Assembly (NCBI GenBank): GCA_010028775.1
Contig: RHAF01000004.1
Coordinates: forward strand, 1-28,590
Source: Verrucomicrobiota bacterium
Lineage (GTDB): Bacteria; Verrucomicrobiota; Verrucomicrobiia; Methylacidiphilales; Verrucolacustridaceae
Reading direction: 5' to 3'
Length of the DNA stretch: 28,590 nt
Made by a program: the position numbers and the translations under genes. Positions within the stretch are counted from its first letter, which is position 1, and each line of letters starts with the position of its first letter. The notes beneath the pieces are model-generated. The model searched no databases, had not been told where the DNA came from, and saw nothing but the letters and a program-made list of their open reading frames with translations. Of this stretch, positions 1-7,728 are shown piece after piece.

Positions 1-428
1 ATCTCAGACCCTTTTTTGATCCTGGCCTCCATTTTGGTGGGATCACCCGAGGAATCTTTTTTTATCTCGACCAACACCATGCCTTGGGATGAGGGGGAAA
101 GCTTTTTCCCGACCAATACACGATCCGGTTTGGTCTTGTTGGCGACCATGACAAAGTCCTCCCCATCGAGCCGGACAAATCCCGCCAGAACAAGATCCTT
201 GGCAAAATCAGCCGCCTCCTCCGTGCTGGAAGCCAGGGTAAAGGGGGATTTTTTCCCCAACGAGGAAAACCGTGAGTATTCGAGGGTCCCCGGCAACCCG
301 GAAAGGGTTTGGGTAGCGGGAACCGCTGGGGTCTCGGACGGGGTATTTTCCGGCATGGCTCCCCAAGCTAACCCTTGGAATGCCGCCACCAAGAGGAGCG
401 GAAGTGGAATTGTGAGAAACTTGTTCAT
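1..428 (-). CDS. Periplasmic GspC/PilP-like T2SS protein, 3' end cut off
   Basis: The coding region starts with ATG at 428 and runs off the window at position 1, so about 142 residues are visible. Residues 1-20 form a hydrophobic signal sequence (MNKFLTIPLPLLLVAAF), with a likely cleavage site near AWGA at 21-24. A Pro/Thr-rich linker follows. From about residue 62 the chain shows alternating beta-type segments (LAGFVRLDGEDFVMVANK, then GMVLVEIKKD and an ending with ARIKKG) that resemble the homology region of GspC or the PilP fold. Those proteins link the inner-membrane platform to the secretin in the periplasm. Its start overlaps the gspM stop as ATGA, so the two are probably translated together. 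The GspC/PilP assignment is inference from fold-like pattern and position; no cytoplasmic anchor typical of GspC is seen. It could also be a secretin-associated lipoprotein-like factor unique to this lineage. Confidence 0.55.
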   Translation of the reverse strand, partial: MNKFLTIPLPLLLVAAFQGLAWGAMPENTPSETPAVPATQTLSGLPGTLEYSRFSSLGKKSPFTLASSTEEAADFAKDLVLAGFVRLDGEDFVMVANKTKPDRVLVGKKLSPSSQGMVLVEIKKDSSGDPTKMEARIKKGSE

Positions 429-952
429 GGAGTTTGGGCTTTGAAGAACTGGGCGACCTCGGCTTCCCCAATCATTTTTGGGGGTTCGGGGCTTAATTTT
501 AAATTCAAGGCTGTGATGGCCATCCCTTTTTCGGGCTGATAGACCGCCACACCCCAACGAATGAACTGTTCCAGGCTTCCGGTCAATCGCATGCGATTTG
601 CATAAACCGTGCAGAAGGGACCGGTCCGGGCCGGCTGAAGGGTCTGCTCCTCAATCTTCAGTCCCGCCGTGGTGGCCGAGCTTTGGGCGGTTTTTTGCAA
701 GGCCGAGGCGGGATTGCCCTCTGAAACAGGGGCGAGATATTTCTGCAGCCATTCGATTTTGGGCGCCCACTCGTCTTTTTGGCTGACCCATGTCTGGGCT
801 TCCAGCAGTTCGTCCGAGACGCGGACCAAATTCCGGCGGTTGATCCGGTCCAGGTTGAGGACAAACTTCAGAACCAACAGATGTAGCCCGACCCCCACGG
901 CCAAGCCGAAAAAAAGCATCAGCCTTTTTTCATGAGCCGTTAACGTTCGCAT
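425..952 (-). CDS. gspM: T2SS inner-membrane platform protein GspM-like
   Basis: This 175-residue protein has a short cytoplasmic start (MRTLTAHEKR), one membrane helix at about residues 11-32 and a periplasmic part with a coiled-coil-like stretch. A small alpha/beta domain ends the chain (MRLTGSLEQFIRWGVAVYQ and MAITALNLKL), in the manner of GspM and PilO. GspM dimerises with GspL and helps hold the assembly ATPase platform. The ATG at 952 is chosen because a purine-rich GGAGGGAG ribosome site lies just upstream; it places the start 23 bases inside gspL. Position after gspK and gspL supports the call more than sequence does, because this family is poorly conserved. Its stop overlaps the next start as ATGA. 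Confidence 0.75.
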   Translation of the reverse strand: MRTLTAHEKRLMLFFGLAVGVGLHLLVLKFVLNLDRINRRNLVRVSDELLEAQTWVSQKDEWAPKIEWLQKYLAPVSEGNPASALQKTAQSSATTAGLKIEEQTLQPARTGPFCTVYANRMRLTGSLEQFIRWGVAVYQPEKGMAITALNLKLSPEPPKMIGEAEVAQFFKAQTP

Positions 953-2282
953 CGGTTTCTCCCTCCTCTCCTTCTTTGGCGGGCGCCCCGGGAGGCATGC
1001 CCTCAGCCTGGAATTGGGCGTGCCCGTTGGGCAAAAGCCTCGGTTGGGGATGGCTCCAGCGGTACAGGGCCAATTCCTTGTTGTTTTTCAGCCAGTTAAA
1101 ATACTTTTCCGTCAGCTCCAGATCGTCGCCCTCGCCGGCAAGAAAGACGTGTTTCCCGTTGTACTCAAACTGGGTCAAACGAACGCCCTTAATTAACGGG
1201 GGGTCCTTTTCCACCAAAGGTCGGGAGACCTCCCATAACACCGCGAGAACATTCAGCCGGGGATTCACCAGGGCCCCGGCCTCGCGCCACACCATGGCCG
1301 CCGATCGGATTTTTTCCGCATCCTCAGAGATGAGCGCAAGTTGGTGCTCCGCCATCTTGAGACGGATCAACGGAACGAAGAGGTAAACCAAAGCCAAAGA
1401 CATGACTCCCGCATAAATCCAGCATAATGACCGCAGGATTTTTCTCTGTTTGGCCTGTTCCGCCTTGGCCAACCGCCGTTCCGTCAAGGTGGGCGGTGGT
1501 AGATTCCACGGTTGAGCGTTCAGACGTGGAGGCATCCTGCCCTCCACCTTGGAGGGAATGGAAAGGCCACCCAGAAAATCGGCTGCTCCAGGATGGTTCT
1601 CATTGTCACGCAGGACCAGCATTTGGAGTTCTTCGACCACACCCTCGCCCTCCAACTGGGCCAAAAGAGCCCCCACCTCAACGGCCATGGCCGAACCCAA
1701 TTCCCTCTCCAGCATGGGCTGGGAGTGCAACCACTTTCCGGAGGCATAAAAGTCGAGCACCCATCGTCCCAGTTCCCTGCGAAGGATCGCCGTGGATCCA
1801 CCCGCTGGCGAAGGAAGCACCCGCCCGGCCACCTCATAACGGGAGGCCTCCTCCACGATCCAATTTTCATCCACCGGGAGGGCAAGGATTGCAGAGGCGT
1901 CCAACTGCCGGAGCGACGGCTGCTCATTTCCATTTCCCATCACAGGTTGACTTCGAACGGGCTCCATGGACCAAACCGCCGACTCCGGATTAGCTCCCAG
2001 CAGGCCCCTTCTCTCCAAGGCCAAGGCCGCAAGATCCCGGGCCGGCGTCTCCTCCACCACCGGCGCCCAAATGGGAACGGAAAAAAATGCCCGGGAAGGC
2101 AAACAAAGAACCGCTCCGGGAGGAGGCCGGAGTTTCCTGGGCACAGGGGCCGGGCCAACACACCGAACCTGTCCACCCTCCGTGCTCCATGCCTCCCATC
2201 CCTCGGGGCCCGGGAAGACAAAGACCGGTCCGGAGGAGGCCCTGTTTTTATCAGCTTTGGGTCGGGAGGGATCTTTTTTCAA
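930..2282 (-). CDS. gspL: T2SS platform protein GspL-like
   Basis: The product has 450 residues: a large cytoplasmic region (about 1-280), one membrane helix at about 283-305 (WIYAGVMSLALVYLFV) and a periplasmic domain of about 140 residues. That is the layout of GspL, whose cytoplasmic domain docks the ATPase GspE and whose periplasmic domain pairs with GspM. A basic, Lys-rich segment (RRLAKAEQAKQRK) precedes the helix. The actin-like fold expected in the cytoplasmic part is not obvious from motifs. I chose TTG at 2282 because it makes a TTGA overlap with the gspK stop, the coupling style seen throughout this window; another TTG at 2303 would add seven residues. A Pro/Glu-rich tail ends the protein. 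The call rests mainly on topology and gene order. Confidence 0.75.
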   Translation of the reverse strand: MKKDPSRPKADKNRASSGPVFVFPGPEGWEAWSTEGGQVRCVGPAPVPRKLRPPPGAVLCLPSRAFFSVPIWAPVVEETPARDLAALALERRGLLGANPESAVWSMEPVRSQPVMGNGNEQPSLRQLDASAILALPVDENWIVEEASRYEVAGRVLPSPAGGSTAILRRELGRWVLDFYASGKWLHSQPMLERELGSAMAVEVGALLAQLEGEGVVEELQMLVLRDNENHPGAADFLGGLSIPSKVEGRMPPRLNAQPWNLPPPTLTERRLAKAEQAKQRKILRSLCWIYAGVMSLALVYLFVPLIRLKMAEHQLALISEDAEKIRSAAMVWREAGALVNPRLNVLAVLWEVSRPLVEKDPPLIKGVRLTQFEYNGKHVFLAGEGDDLELTEKYFNWLKNNKELALYRWSHPQPRLLPNGHAQFQAEGMPPGAPAKEGEEGETDANVNGS

Positions 2283-3262
2283 AGGCCTTTGTCCTCCATC
2301 CAACGGGCTTTGATTTGCGGGGGGTTGCGGGAAATTACGGCCACCACGGTTCTACTAGCTTCACCCACATATCCCGTCGAGGTTACCCGCCAAAGATCCT
2401 CACCGCCATTGGCGGTTCGTTCGGCCAAGATTTCCTGGCGAACTCCGGGCAACAGCCCCGGGTTCACCAAATCATCGGCCGTGCCCTCCTCCGCATCGGG
2501 CCCTTTTCGCGCCAAAACAAAGCTACGGGCCGAGCCGGGGGTCATTTCAAGCACCGCCTCGATCAGGTCCTGATCCGCGGAGAGAAGCGATAATTTTCCA
2601 GAGCCGTAAATCGTGAACTTGTTGCGCCAATCCACACCCTTGTTTTTCCGCGCCTCCTCGGCCATCTCCTGCCATCCCAGCACCTTTTCCAGCTCATCCA
2701 GCCTCTCCAAAGGCCCGTTCCGTGGGAGTGTCATTCCAAATTTCCCGTAGTCATCCTCTTCGGCACCCTGCGGTTGGGTCAACTTATCGGCATCCACCCA
2801 ATCCAGAAGGCAATCAATCGCCCGCTGGGAGGTGGAGAGATTGACTTCCCATCCGGCGAAGAGGTTTTGCAGGATCCGCTTTGCCTGTGCCTCGTTGCCT
2901 GGTCGGAGCAGATAGTTGAGGTTCAGCTTCCCCGCCTCCCCGACAAACTCCTCTGTTTTGACGGAAAACCGCACCGGCACCTCCCGCCCGTTCACCCGCC
3001 AGATTTGCCTCAACTGGTCACTTAACTGTTGGGAGGCCTGCTCGACATCGGCACGCGCAATCTGGGGATTCAAGACCATCTGAATTCCCGACTCCGCGAC
3101 CAAAATCGCCCGCGCGTTCTGCAGTCCGGCCACCTCCTGCCCCAACTGCCTTTGCAAAAGGGCGGCCAGCCCCAACATGGCGGCGGAAATCAGGGTGACC
3201 GCCCAAAGCACCACCACCAAGGCCACGCCCGAAGATGACACCGAGGTTAGGTTTTTTTTCAC
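2279..3262 (-). CDS. gspK: T2SS minor pseudopilin GspK
   Basis: GspK caps the pseudopilus tip together with GspI and GspJ. The sequence has a type IV prepilin signal: a short basic leader ending SVSSSG, then VALVVVLWAVTLISAAMLGL as the hydrophobic N-terminal helix. It lacks Glu at +5, which is usual for GspK. Family-like stretches follow, including GKLNLNYLL and the segment CLLDWVDADKL, typical of the large inserted globular domain. I chose GTG at 3262, four bases after the gspJ stop, with AAGG about ten bases upstream; this gives a 12-residue leader and 327 residues in all. An ATG at 3316 would add 18 residues and overlap gspJ by 50 bases, and looks less likely. It is much larger than the other pseudopilins, as expected. 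Confidence 0.9.
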   Translation of the reverse strand: MKKNLTSVSSSGVALVVVLWAVTLISAAMLGLAALLQRQLGQEVAGLQNARAILVAESGIQMVLNPQIARADVEQASQQLSDQLRQIWRVNGREVPVRFSVKTEEFVGEAGKLNLNYLLRPGNEAQAKRILQNLFAGWEVNLSTSQRAIDCLLDWVDADKLTQPQGAEEDDYGKFGMTLPRNGPLERLDELEKVLGWQEMAEEARKNKGVDWRNKFTIYGSGKLSLLSADQDLIEAVLEMTPGSARSFVLARKGPDAEEGTADDLVNPGLLPGVRQEILAERTANGGEDLWRVTSTGYVGEASRTVVAVISRNPPQIKARWMEDKGL

Positions 3263-3266
3263 AGCG

Positions 3267-3986
3267 TTACGGACCTTGACGGGGAACCGAGAGGGTTGGG
3301 TTGGCAGGGCTTCCATTGGTCACGGAAACAGCAGCGGGCTGGATCAAGGTGAGAGCATTCATCGGCACCTGACCGGAAGGGCTGAGTCCCGTGGGAATCC
3401 AGAAAACACCCTCATTGGTCAAAAGCCTGTTTCCGTCCCTGCGCACCAATTCCATCCTCAAATAGGAGGGCTTGACGGGATTATTCCATTCCCCCAACTC
3501 CTGCTGCGTGCGAGGATCCCAGACCGACCATCGAAGATTTTGAATGTCCGGCATGAGCAGGAACCGATTGGTCTCCCCCCCTCCGCGCCCGGCCACGGTA
3601 TTGGCATTCGTTAGCTCATACCTCTCCACCAGATATAAAACCCGGCCACCCCCCGTGGGGGATTTTTCCAACCGCAATTCGATGATCTTCAATCCCTCGT
3701 AGTTATCGGGGAGGATGGCCAAGGGGGCGTTGGTCAAAACCAGGTCGTATCCCCCGCCCGCGCGGGCGACCAAGCCAATCTGGGATTTGGCCGGAAGATC
3801 CAGGCAAAGCTGTCTGACGAGGGCAAACAGGCCGCTGACTTCCCGGCTCCGCAGGCTGTATTGTCCGGCCGCGTTGGCCCCGATCACGGAGAATTGAACC
3901 AGCTGAAAAATGACGCCGAAAATCAAAATCAAAATTGCCATGCCGAGCGTGACCTCAATCAGGGTAAAAGAGCGGCTGGCCTTCAT
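3267..3986 (-). CDS. gspJ: T2SS minor pseudopilin GspJ
   Basis: This 239-residue minor pseudopilin starts MKASRSFTLIEVTLGMAIL, a prepilin-type signal with Glu at +5 (residue 11) and a 20-residue hydrophobic helix. The globular domain is beta-rich (LQSYSLRSREVSG-type region, then IIELRLEKS and NLRWSVWDPR), and the size fits GspJ. It would form part of the GspI-J-K tip complex of the pseudopilus. The start ATG overlaps the gspI stop as ATGA. An upstream in-frame extension of 55 residues has no prepilin character and is rejected. The residue before the expected cleavage point is Ser6 rather than the usual Gly, as in the neighbouring gspI. A Pro-rich C-terminus ends the protein just before gspK. 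Confidence 0.87.
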   Translation of the reverse strand: MKASRSFTLIEVTLGMAILILIFGVIFQLVQFSVIGANAAGQYSLRSREVSGLFALVRQLCLDLPAKSQIGLVARAGGGYDLVLTNAPLAILPDNYEGLKIIELRLEKSPTGGGRVLYLVERYELTNANTVAGRGGGETNRFLLMPDIQNLRWSVWDPRTQQELGEWNNPVKPSYLRMELVRRDGNRLLTNEGVFWIPTGLSPSGQVPMNALTLIQPAAVSVTNGSPANPTLSVPRQGP

Positions 3987-4396
3987 CGCTGGGGCCAAAG
4001 GAGAAAAGAAACGGAATCCAGGCTCTCGCCGTTTTTTCCCGCAGCCCGCACCCCCACGAGAAACCAACCTTGGGCCTGCCGAACGGTCGTTTGGTTGGAA
4101 TTCGCCAGTTGGATGATTTCGGCCGGCGAACAGTAACTCTCCAGTCCCCATGTTTTGTATTTATAATTGGGTTCCGGTCGCCACTTTTTCCCCCCGTTCT
4201 GCAGGTTATTGGAAGCGGCTAAAATCCGGGCCGCGAGCGATTCTACCGCCTGCCTCCGCTGGCTGGCGCGTATCATCTCCACATTGATCCCTAGCACATC
4301 GTTGAGGGCCACGGCAAAGCCCACGGCGGCAAAGGCGAACACCGCCACCGCAAGCATGACCTCGATCAAGGTAAAGGATTTCGATGAGTTTTTCAT
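3983..4396 (-). CDS. gspI: T2SS minor pseudopilin GspI
   Basis: The product has 137 residues, the usual GspI size. It begins MKNSSKSFTLIEVMLAVAVF, a class III type IV prepilin signal with Glu at +5 (residue 12) and a long hydrophobic helix. GspI nucleates the pseudopilus tip with GspJ and GspK. The globular part includes RRQAVESLAARILA, matching the helix that follows the membrane part in GspI, then short beta segments. Ser7, not Gly, precedes the expected cleavage point. Both ends are coupled by ATGA overlaps, with gspH upstream and gspJ downstream. Assignment as I rather than H or J follows from length, gene order and that helix. Confidence 0.85.
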   Translation of the reverse strand: MKNSSKSFTLIEVMLAVAVFAFAAVGFAVALNDVLGINVEMIRASQRRQAVESLAARILAASNNLQNGGKKWRPEPNYKYKTWGLESYCSPAEIIQLANSNQTTVRQAQGWFLVGVRAAGKNGESLDSVSFLLWPQR

Positions 4397-4905
4397 CGAC
4401 GATCGGGCGTCTCGGTTGTGGTTTCTCCCGTCAGAGCCCCGAAAGAGAACTGCTCGACGTTGTCATCATGGCGAAGCCGAACCTTGATCGGCTCGACCAA
4501 GCCAGATCCGGTGAACAGCCAGGGATAGTCCACGTGGTTAACGCGCCGGCCCAGGGCCAGATCCTGCGGGGTGATCACCTCCATCGAGACCCCTTCAGGG
4601 AACGACTTTCCTCCGGCATTTCCCGGGTTGAGCTTGACCCTTTGTTCCCGACCGGATGACAGCGCCTTCTCCCGTGCCTGACCGGCCTGGTCCTCAAGAA
4701 TTTTTCTAGCCTTGGCGAGATCCTTGTCCCCTCCGGTCGAGGTGAGAAATACGACCGCTCCACCCATGAAGACAACGCCGATTCCGACGGCCAACATGAC
4801 CTCGAGAAGGGTGAAACCCCTGCGACCCAATCCCCATGGCGGCCGCCCGAACCGGCCGATGCCCTCCCGTCCTTTAGTTCGAACTGATGTCGTCACCCCC
4901 GCCAC
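4393..4905 (-). CDS. gspH: T2SS minor pseudopilin GspH-like
   Basis: The protein carries a prepilin signal, GRRGFTLLEVMLAVGIGVVF, with Gly at -1 and Glu at +5. A beta-rich domain follows (REQRVKLNPGN, MEVITPQDLALG, IKVRLRHDD) that fits GspH, the pseudopilin next to the tip. The start is uncertain. GTG at 4905 has a GGAAAG ribosome site six bases upstream and gives 170 residues with a 30-residue leader. GTG at 4896 gives 167. TTG at 4830 would give the more typical five-residue leader (MGRRG) but has no good ribosome site. With either GTG the gene overlaps the end of gspG by about 25-30 bases. The downstream end overlaps gspI as ATGA. Confidence 0.8.
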   Translation of the reverse strand: MAGVTTSVRTKGREGIGRFGRPPWGLGRRGFTLLEVMLAVGIGVVFMGGAVVFLTSTGGDKDLAKARKILEDQAGQAREKALSSGREQRVKLNPGNAGGKSFPEGVSMEVITPQDLALGRRVNHVDYPWLFTGSGLVEPIKVRLRHDDNVEQFSFGALTGETTTETPDRR

Positions 4906-5281
4906 GGTCGTCTTTCCGGTCGGGGCCCATGGAATAGACCCGAAACCCTTTGGCCGAGGAGGAGTCGACTTTGTACTTATACTCCTGCCCCCACGGGTCC
5001 TTGGGCAATTCCTCGAAACCCTTGCCTTTTCCAACCAAGGCATTGAGGCCTTGGGTCTCCGTCAACTGAACCCCCCCGCTCTTCATCTCATACATCCGGA
5101 TCTGGGTGGTGATGGCCTGGAGGTCCCCCCGCGCCCTCTGCTCCTTGGCAAACTCAAGGTTCCCGGTGAGCATAAAGATGGCGGAACCCATGAGGACGGT
5201 GATGATGCCCACCACCAGCATGATTTCGATGAGGGTGAATCCGGCCGAGGCCGACACGGGGATTAAGGATCGCTTTTTCAT
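4874..5281 (-). CDS. gspG: T2SS major pseudopilin GspG
   Basis: This 135-residue protein is the main subunit of the periplasmic pseudopilus that pushes substrates through the secretin. It shows the classical signal SAG|FTLIEIMLVVGIITVLMG, with cleavage after Gly14 and Glu19 at +5. The GspG body follows: the RGDLQAITTQIRMYEMKSGG helix, TQGLNALVGK, and the LPKDPWGQEYKY loop that is diagnostic for this family. The C-terminus (SMGPDRKDDRGGGDDI) contains the acidic residues that bind calcium in known GspG proteins. Length and motifs agree with the family. Its start overlaps the stop of the upstream secreted-protein gene as ATGA. Confidence 0.95.
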   Translation of the reverse strand: MKKRSLIPVSASAGFTLIEIMLVVGIITVLMGSAIFMLTGNLEFAKEQRARGDLQAITTQIRMYEMKSGGVQLTETQGLNALVGKGKGFEELPKDPWGQEYKYKVDSSSAKGFRVYSMGPDRKDDRGGGDDISSN

Positions 5282-6402
5282 TCCTGTCTTAATCCTACGA
5301 CAGGGGCCCCCGATGACAATCCCGTCCTCATTCGGGGCACCGGGAGGGTTCTGGACGCCGGGCTAACCGGGGCGGGACGGGCCGGAAGAGCCGACACGAC
5401 CGGTTTTTCGGCCTCCCCACCAAAGACCACCTGGAGGCGGATATTCCTCAGGGTCGCCTCTGGGGATCCGTTGGCCAACTGGACATCCAGGTGATTTTCG
5501 CCGTTCTTCAAATATCCCGCCGGGACAAAGGCCCAGACTTTCCGCCAGCCGCCGTAGACAACTTCCCTTCCGCCAACCCCCGGCCGATAGCCGGGATCAT
5601 CCAGCCCGGGCGCCTCCACGGCCACGGCCCCCAAGGCCCGCCCATTGACCCATAGCCAAGGCTCTCCCCCGGGAATCAAGCCGGCGATCTCCGCCTCCAC
5701 CCGCCCGTAAAAAGGTTGACCCCCGATTGGAGCGATAAAACGTACCGGACTCTGCGGCTGGATTTTCAAGGGGCCGGGGTCCAGGACCGCATCCATTGCA
5801 TCGCCTTTTTCCTCGTCCACGGGGGCCCGCCGGCCGCCGTCGAACAAATCCTCGGCCGGAAATATTTTTCCCGACGGACTGAGGTAGTATTGGGATGAGG
5901 AATTCCAGCCGGCTGTCAAAATCAAGGGCTCCACCCAGTTCAGCTCGACACGCTCCAGGACCGGATCTGTGCCGGTGGACTCCACAATGAACTGTCCCGG
6001 GCCGCCGAGGGTTCCACGGTCCAGCAAAAGGGTCCGCTGGTGCAGATCGGCCGCCTGCTCGTACAAATTTCCACAAACCGTGACCGATTTGCCGGGCTCC
6101 TGCCAGATGACCCTTGCAAAACCCCCGGAGGTTTGGCGAAACACGAGGGTCAACGCCAAGCGACTGTCGCCCGGGGGTGGACGCAGCAAGGCACGCCAGG
6201 CAAAAGTTTTCCAGCCCGGCTGGGTGGATACCGGCCCGAACCATGCGGGTTGTGCATCCTGGGGGCGGCGCGCTTCCCAGACCGCGGGGGGGATTCCCCT
6301 GCCGGGAGGAGCCTCCGCTGTGCCGATGGAGGCCGCCCAGAGCATAAAAAAGAGCCAGCCCATGCGGGCCAAACGGTGGGTCCACTTCTTCACGCCTGAC
6401 AC
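5278..6402 (-). CDS. Unrecognised secreted beta-sandwich protein inside the T2SS operon
   Basis: I do not recognise this 374-residue protein. Residues 14-27 form a signal helix (MGWLFFMLWAASIG), with a likely cleavage near TAEA at 28-31. Residues about 55-160 and 220-328 look like two beta-sandwich domains. The second has WVNG at 251-254, then GGWRKVWAFVPAGYLKNGEN and LDVQL, a pattern typical of galactose-binding-like or jelly-roll folds. A Pro/Ala-rich tail (about 330-374) follows. The gene sits between gspF and gspG, with an 89-base gap after gspF, and its stop overlaps the gspG start as ATGA. It is therefore likely made with the pseudopilus proteins. It may be an extra T2SS component or a dedicated substrate. 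The start GTG at 6402 is uncertain; GTG at 6393 is also possible. Confidence 0.7.
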   Translation of the reverse strand: MSGVKKWTHRLARMGWLFFMLWAASIGTAEAPPGRGIPPAVWEARRPQDAQPAWFGPVSTQPGWKTFAWRALLRPPPGDSRLALTLVFRQTSGGFARVIWQEPGKSVTVCGNLYEQAADLHQRTLLLDRGTLGGPGQFIVESTGTDPVLERVELNWVEPLILTAGWNSSSQYYLSPSGKIFPAEDLFDGGRRAPVDEEKGDAMDAVLDPGPLKIQPQSPVRFIAPIGGQPFYGRVEAEIAGLIPGGEPWLWVNGRALGAVAVEAPGLDDPGYRPGVGGREVVYGGWRKVWAFVPAGYLKNGENHLDVQLANGSPEATLRNIRLQVVFGGEAEKPVVSALPARPAPVSPASRTLPVPRMRTGLSSGAPVVGLRQE

Positions 6403-6468
6403 TTTGGCAGGGACAGAGCCATTTGGCCGACGGAGAGGGCGCCTTGCTCACGCCTTGCGTCAACAACC

Positions 6469-6482
6469 CCCGAAGGATCGGG
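6469..6482 (-). other. Small hairpin between gspF and the secreted-protein gene
   Basis: In the 89-base gap after gspF there is a perfect five-base stem (CCCGA pairing with TCGGG) around a four-base loop. No clear T-run follows, so it does not look like a strong terminator. It may be an mRNA processing or partial attenuation site, or chance in GC-rich DNA. Confidence 0.3.
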
Positions 6483-6491
6483 AACAACTTA

Positions 6492-7727
6492 TTAGAGACT
6501 TTTCCGCATTCCGGACATGGCGTCAAAGATACTGGTGATGATGGAGTAGACCACCGCCCCCACCACCAACGCGATGATCACGATGATCACCGGTTGGATC
6601 AGGGCGGTGATCCGCTGGATCTTGCGGTCCATGTCTTTTTCGAAGCGGGCCCCCGCCTTGTCCAAGGACTTGGCCAACTCCCCGGTTTGCTCCCCCACCG
6701 CCACCAGATCGAGAAACATGTCGGAAAATCCGCCTACCTGCCGCAGGGCGCGGCTGAGGGAATAACCCTCGGAGACCTGCTCCGAGGCCTGCTCCAGCTT
6801 TCCCCGGTAGTAGGTGTTGGCCGTGGATTGCGAGACCAGCTTCATCGCCTGCATCAGGGTCACGCCGTTGGCCAAAAGGTTGGCCAGGGTCTGGCTGAAC
6901 TGGGCGTAAAAGGAGGCCTCAAGGACGGGGCCGGCCACCGGGATTTTGCTCCGAGCCTGGTCCCACCAGATTCTGCCCGCGGGCTGCTGGATCATCTGCC
7001 AAAAGGCCAATCCACCCATCGCCGCCATCACGAGCACCAACCACCCCCAATGCACCAGGAAGTTGCTTGTCCAGAGAAGCAGTTTGGTGACGATTGGCAT
7101 GGTTTGCGGCGACTTGTTGAACAGCGTCTCGAGTTGGGGAACCAGCACGACAACGAACAGCACCATAAGCAAAATCCCCGCCCCGGTGACGAACATCGGA
7201 TAGATCAGCGCCTGGATGACCCTGGCTTTGAGGTCGTTGAGCTTCTTCAGGTAGAGGACCTGACGCTGTAAAATATCCTTGAGAGCGCCGCTCACCTCTC
7301 CCGCGGCCACCAAATTGCAGTAAAGATCGGAAAAGCTCGCCGAGGCGTTCCTCAGGGCACGTGAGAGGCTGACGCCCTCCCGGACCTGGTTTCGCAGGGT
7401 ATGGGCCACAATCTTCAGCGAAGAGGCCTCGGATCTTTGCTCCATCATCTTCAGCGCCCCTTCCAGTTGCAGTCCCGCATCCAGCAAGTCCCCCAGCTCC
7501 TCGGTGAAGGCGATGATCTGGCTTTCGGTCATCGGTTGGGCCACGGCCAGAGTGCCACTTTCCTGGGCCGGCTTGGCGCTGGTCTCCGCCCCCTCGAGGT
7601 GCAGACGCAGGGGCTGCAACTTCAGCCGGCTGAGATGGGCCAACGCCTCCTGCCGGCTTTTGGCCTCGAGCACGCCTTTGGTTCGGCCTCCGCCAACAGC
7701 CAAAGCCTCGTATAGGAACTGCGGCAT
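6492..7727 (-). CDS. gspF: T2SS inner-membrane platform protein GspF
   Basis: GspF is the polytopic membrane core of the T2SS; it sits under the pseudopilus and couples to GspE. The 411 residues match the family length. The N-terminus (MPQFLYEALAVGGGRTKGVLEA) is the typical GspF/PilC opening. Two T2SSF repeats follow at about 70-195 (FTEELGDLLDAGLQLEGAL) and 270-395 (FSQTLANLLANGVTLMQAM, then LVAVGEQTGELAKSLDKAG). Membrane helices lie at about 170-195, 222-245 and 380-400. The second repeat's VGEQTGEL signature is intact, and the first has the equivalent AAGEVSGAL. It starts one base after the gspE stop, so both are probably in one transcript. Confidence 0.95.
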   Translation of the reverse strand: MPQFLYEALAVGGGRTKGVLEAKSRQEALAHLSRLKLQPLRLHLEGAETSAKPAQESGTLAVAQPMTESQIIAFTEELGDLLDAGLQLEGALKMMEQRSEASSLKIVAHTLRNQVREGVSLSRALRNASASFSDLYCNLVAAGEVSGALKDILQRQVLYLKKLNDLKARVIQALIYPMFVTGAGILLMVLFVVVLVPQLETLFNKSPQTMPIVTKLLLWTSNFLVHWGWLVLVMAAMGGLAFWQMIQQPAGRIWWDQARSKIPVAGPVLEASFYAQFSQTLANLLANGVTLMQAMKLVSQSTANTYYRGKLEQASEQVSEGYSLSRALRQVGGFSDMFLDLVAVGEQTGELAKSLDKAGARFEKDMDRKIQRITALIQPVIIVIIALVVGAVVYSIITSIFDAMSGMRKSL

Positions 7728-7728
7728 A

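Noticed and set aside
1512..2573. A 353-residue plus-strand open frame opposite gspL and gspK
   Set aside because: It lies across two genes of the coupled T2SS operon and has no recognisable domain or ribosome site.
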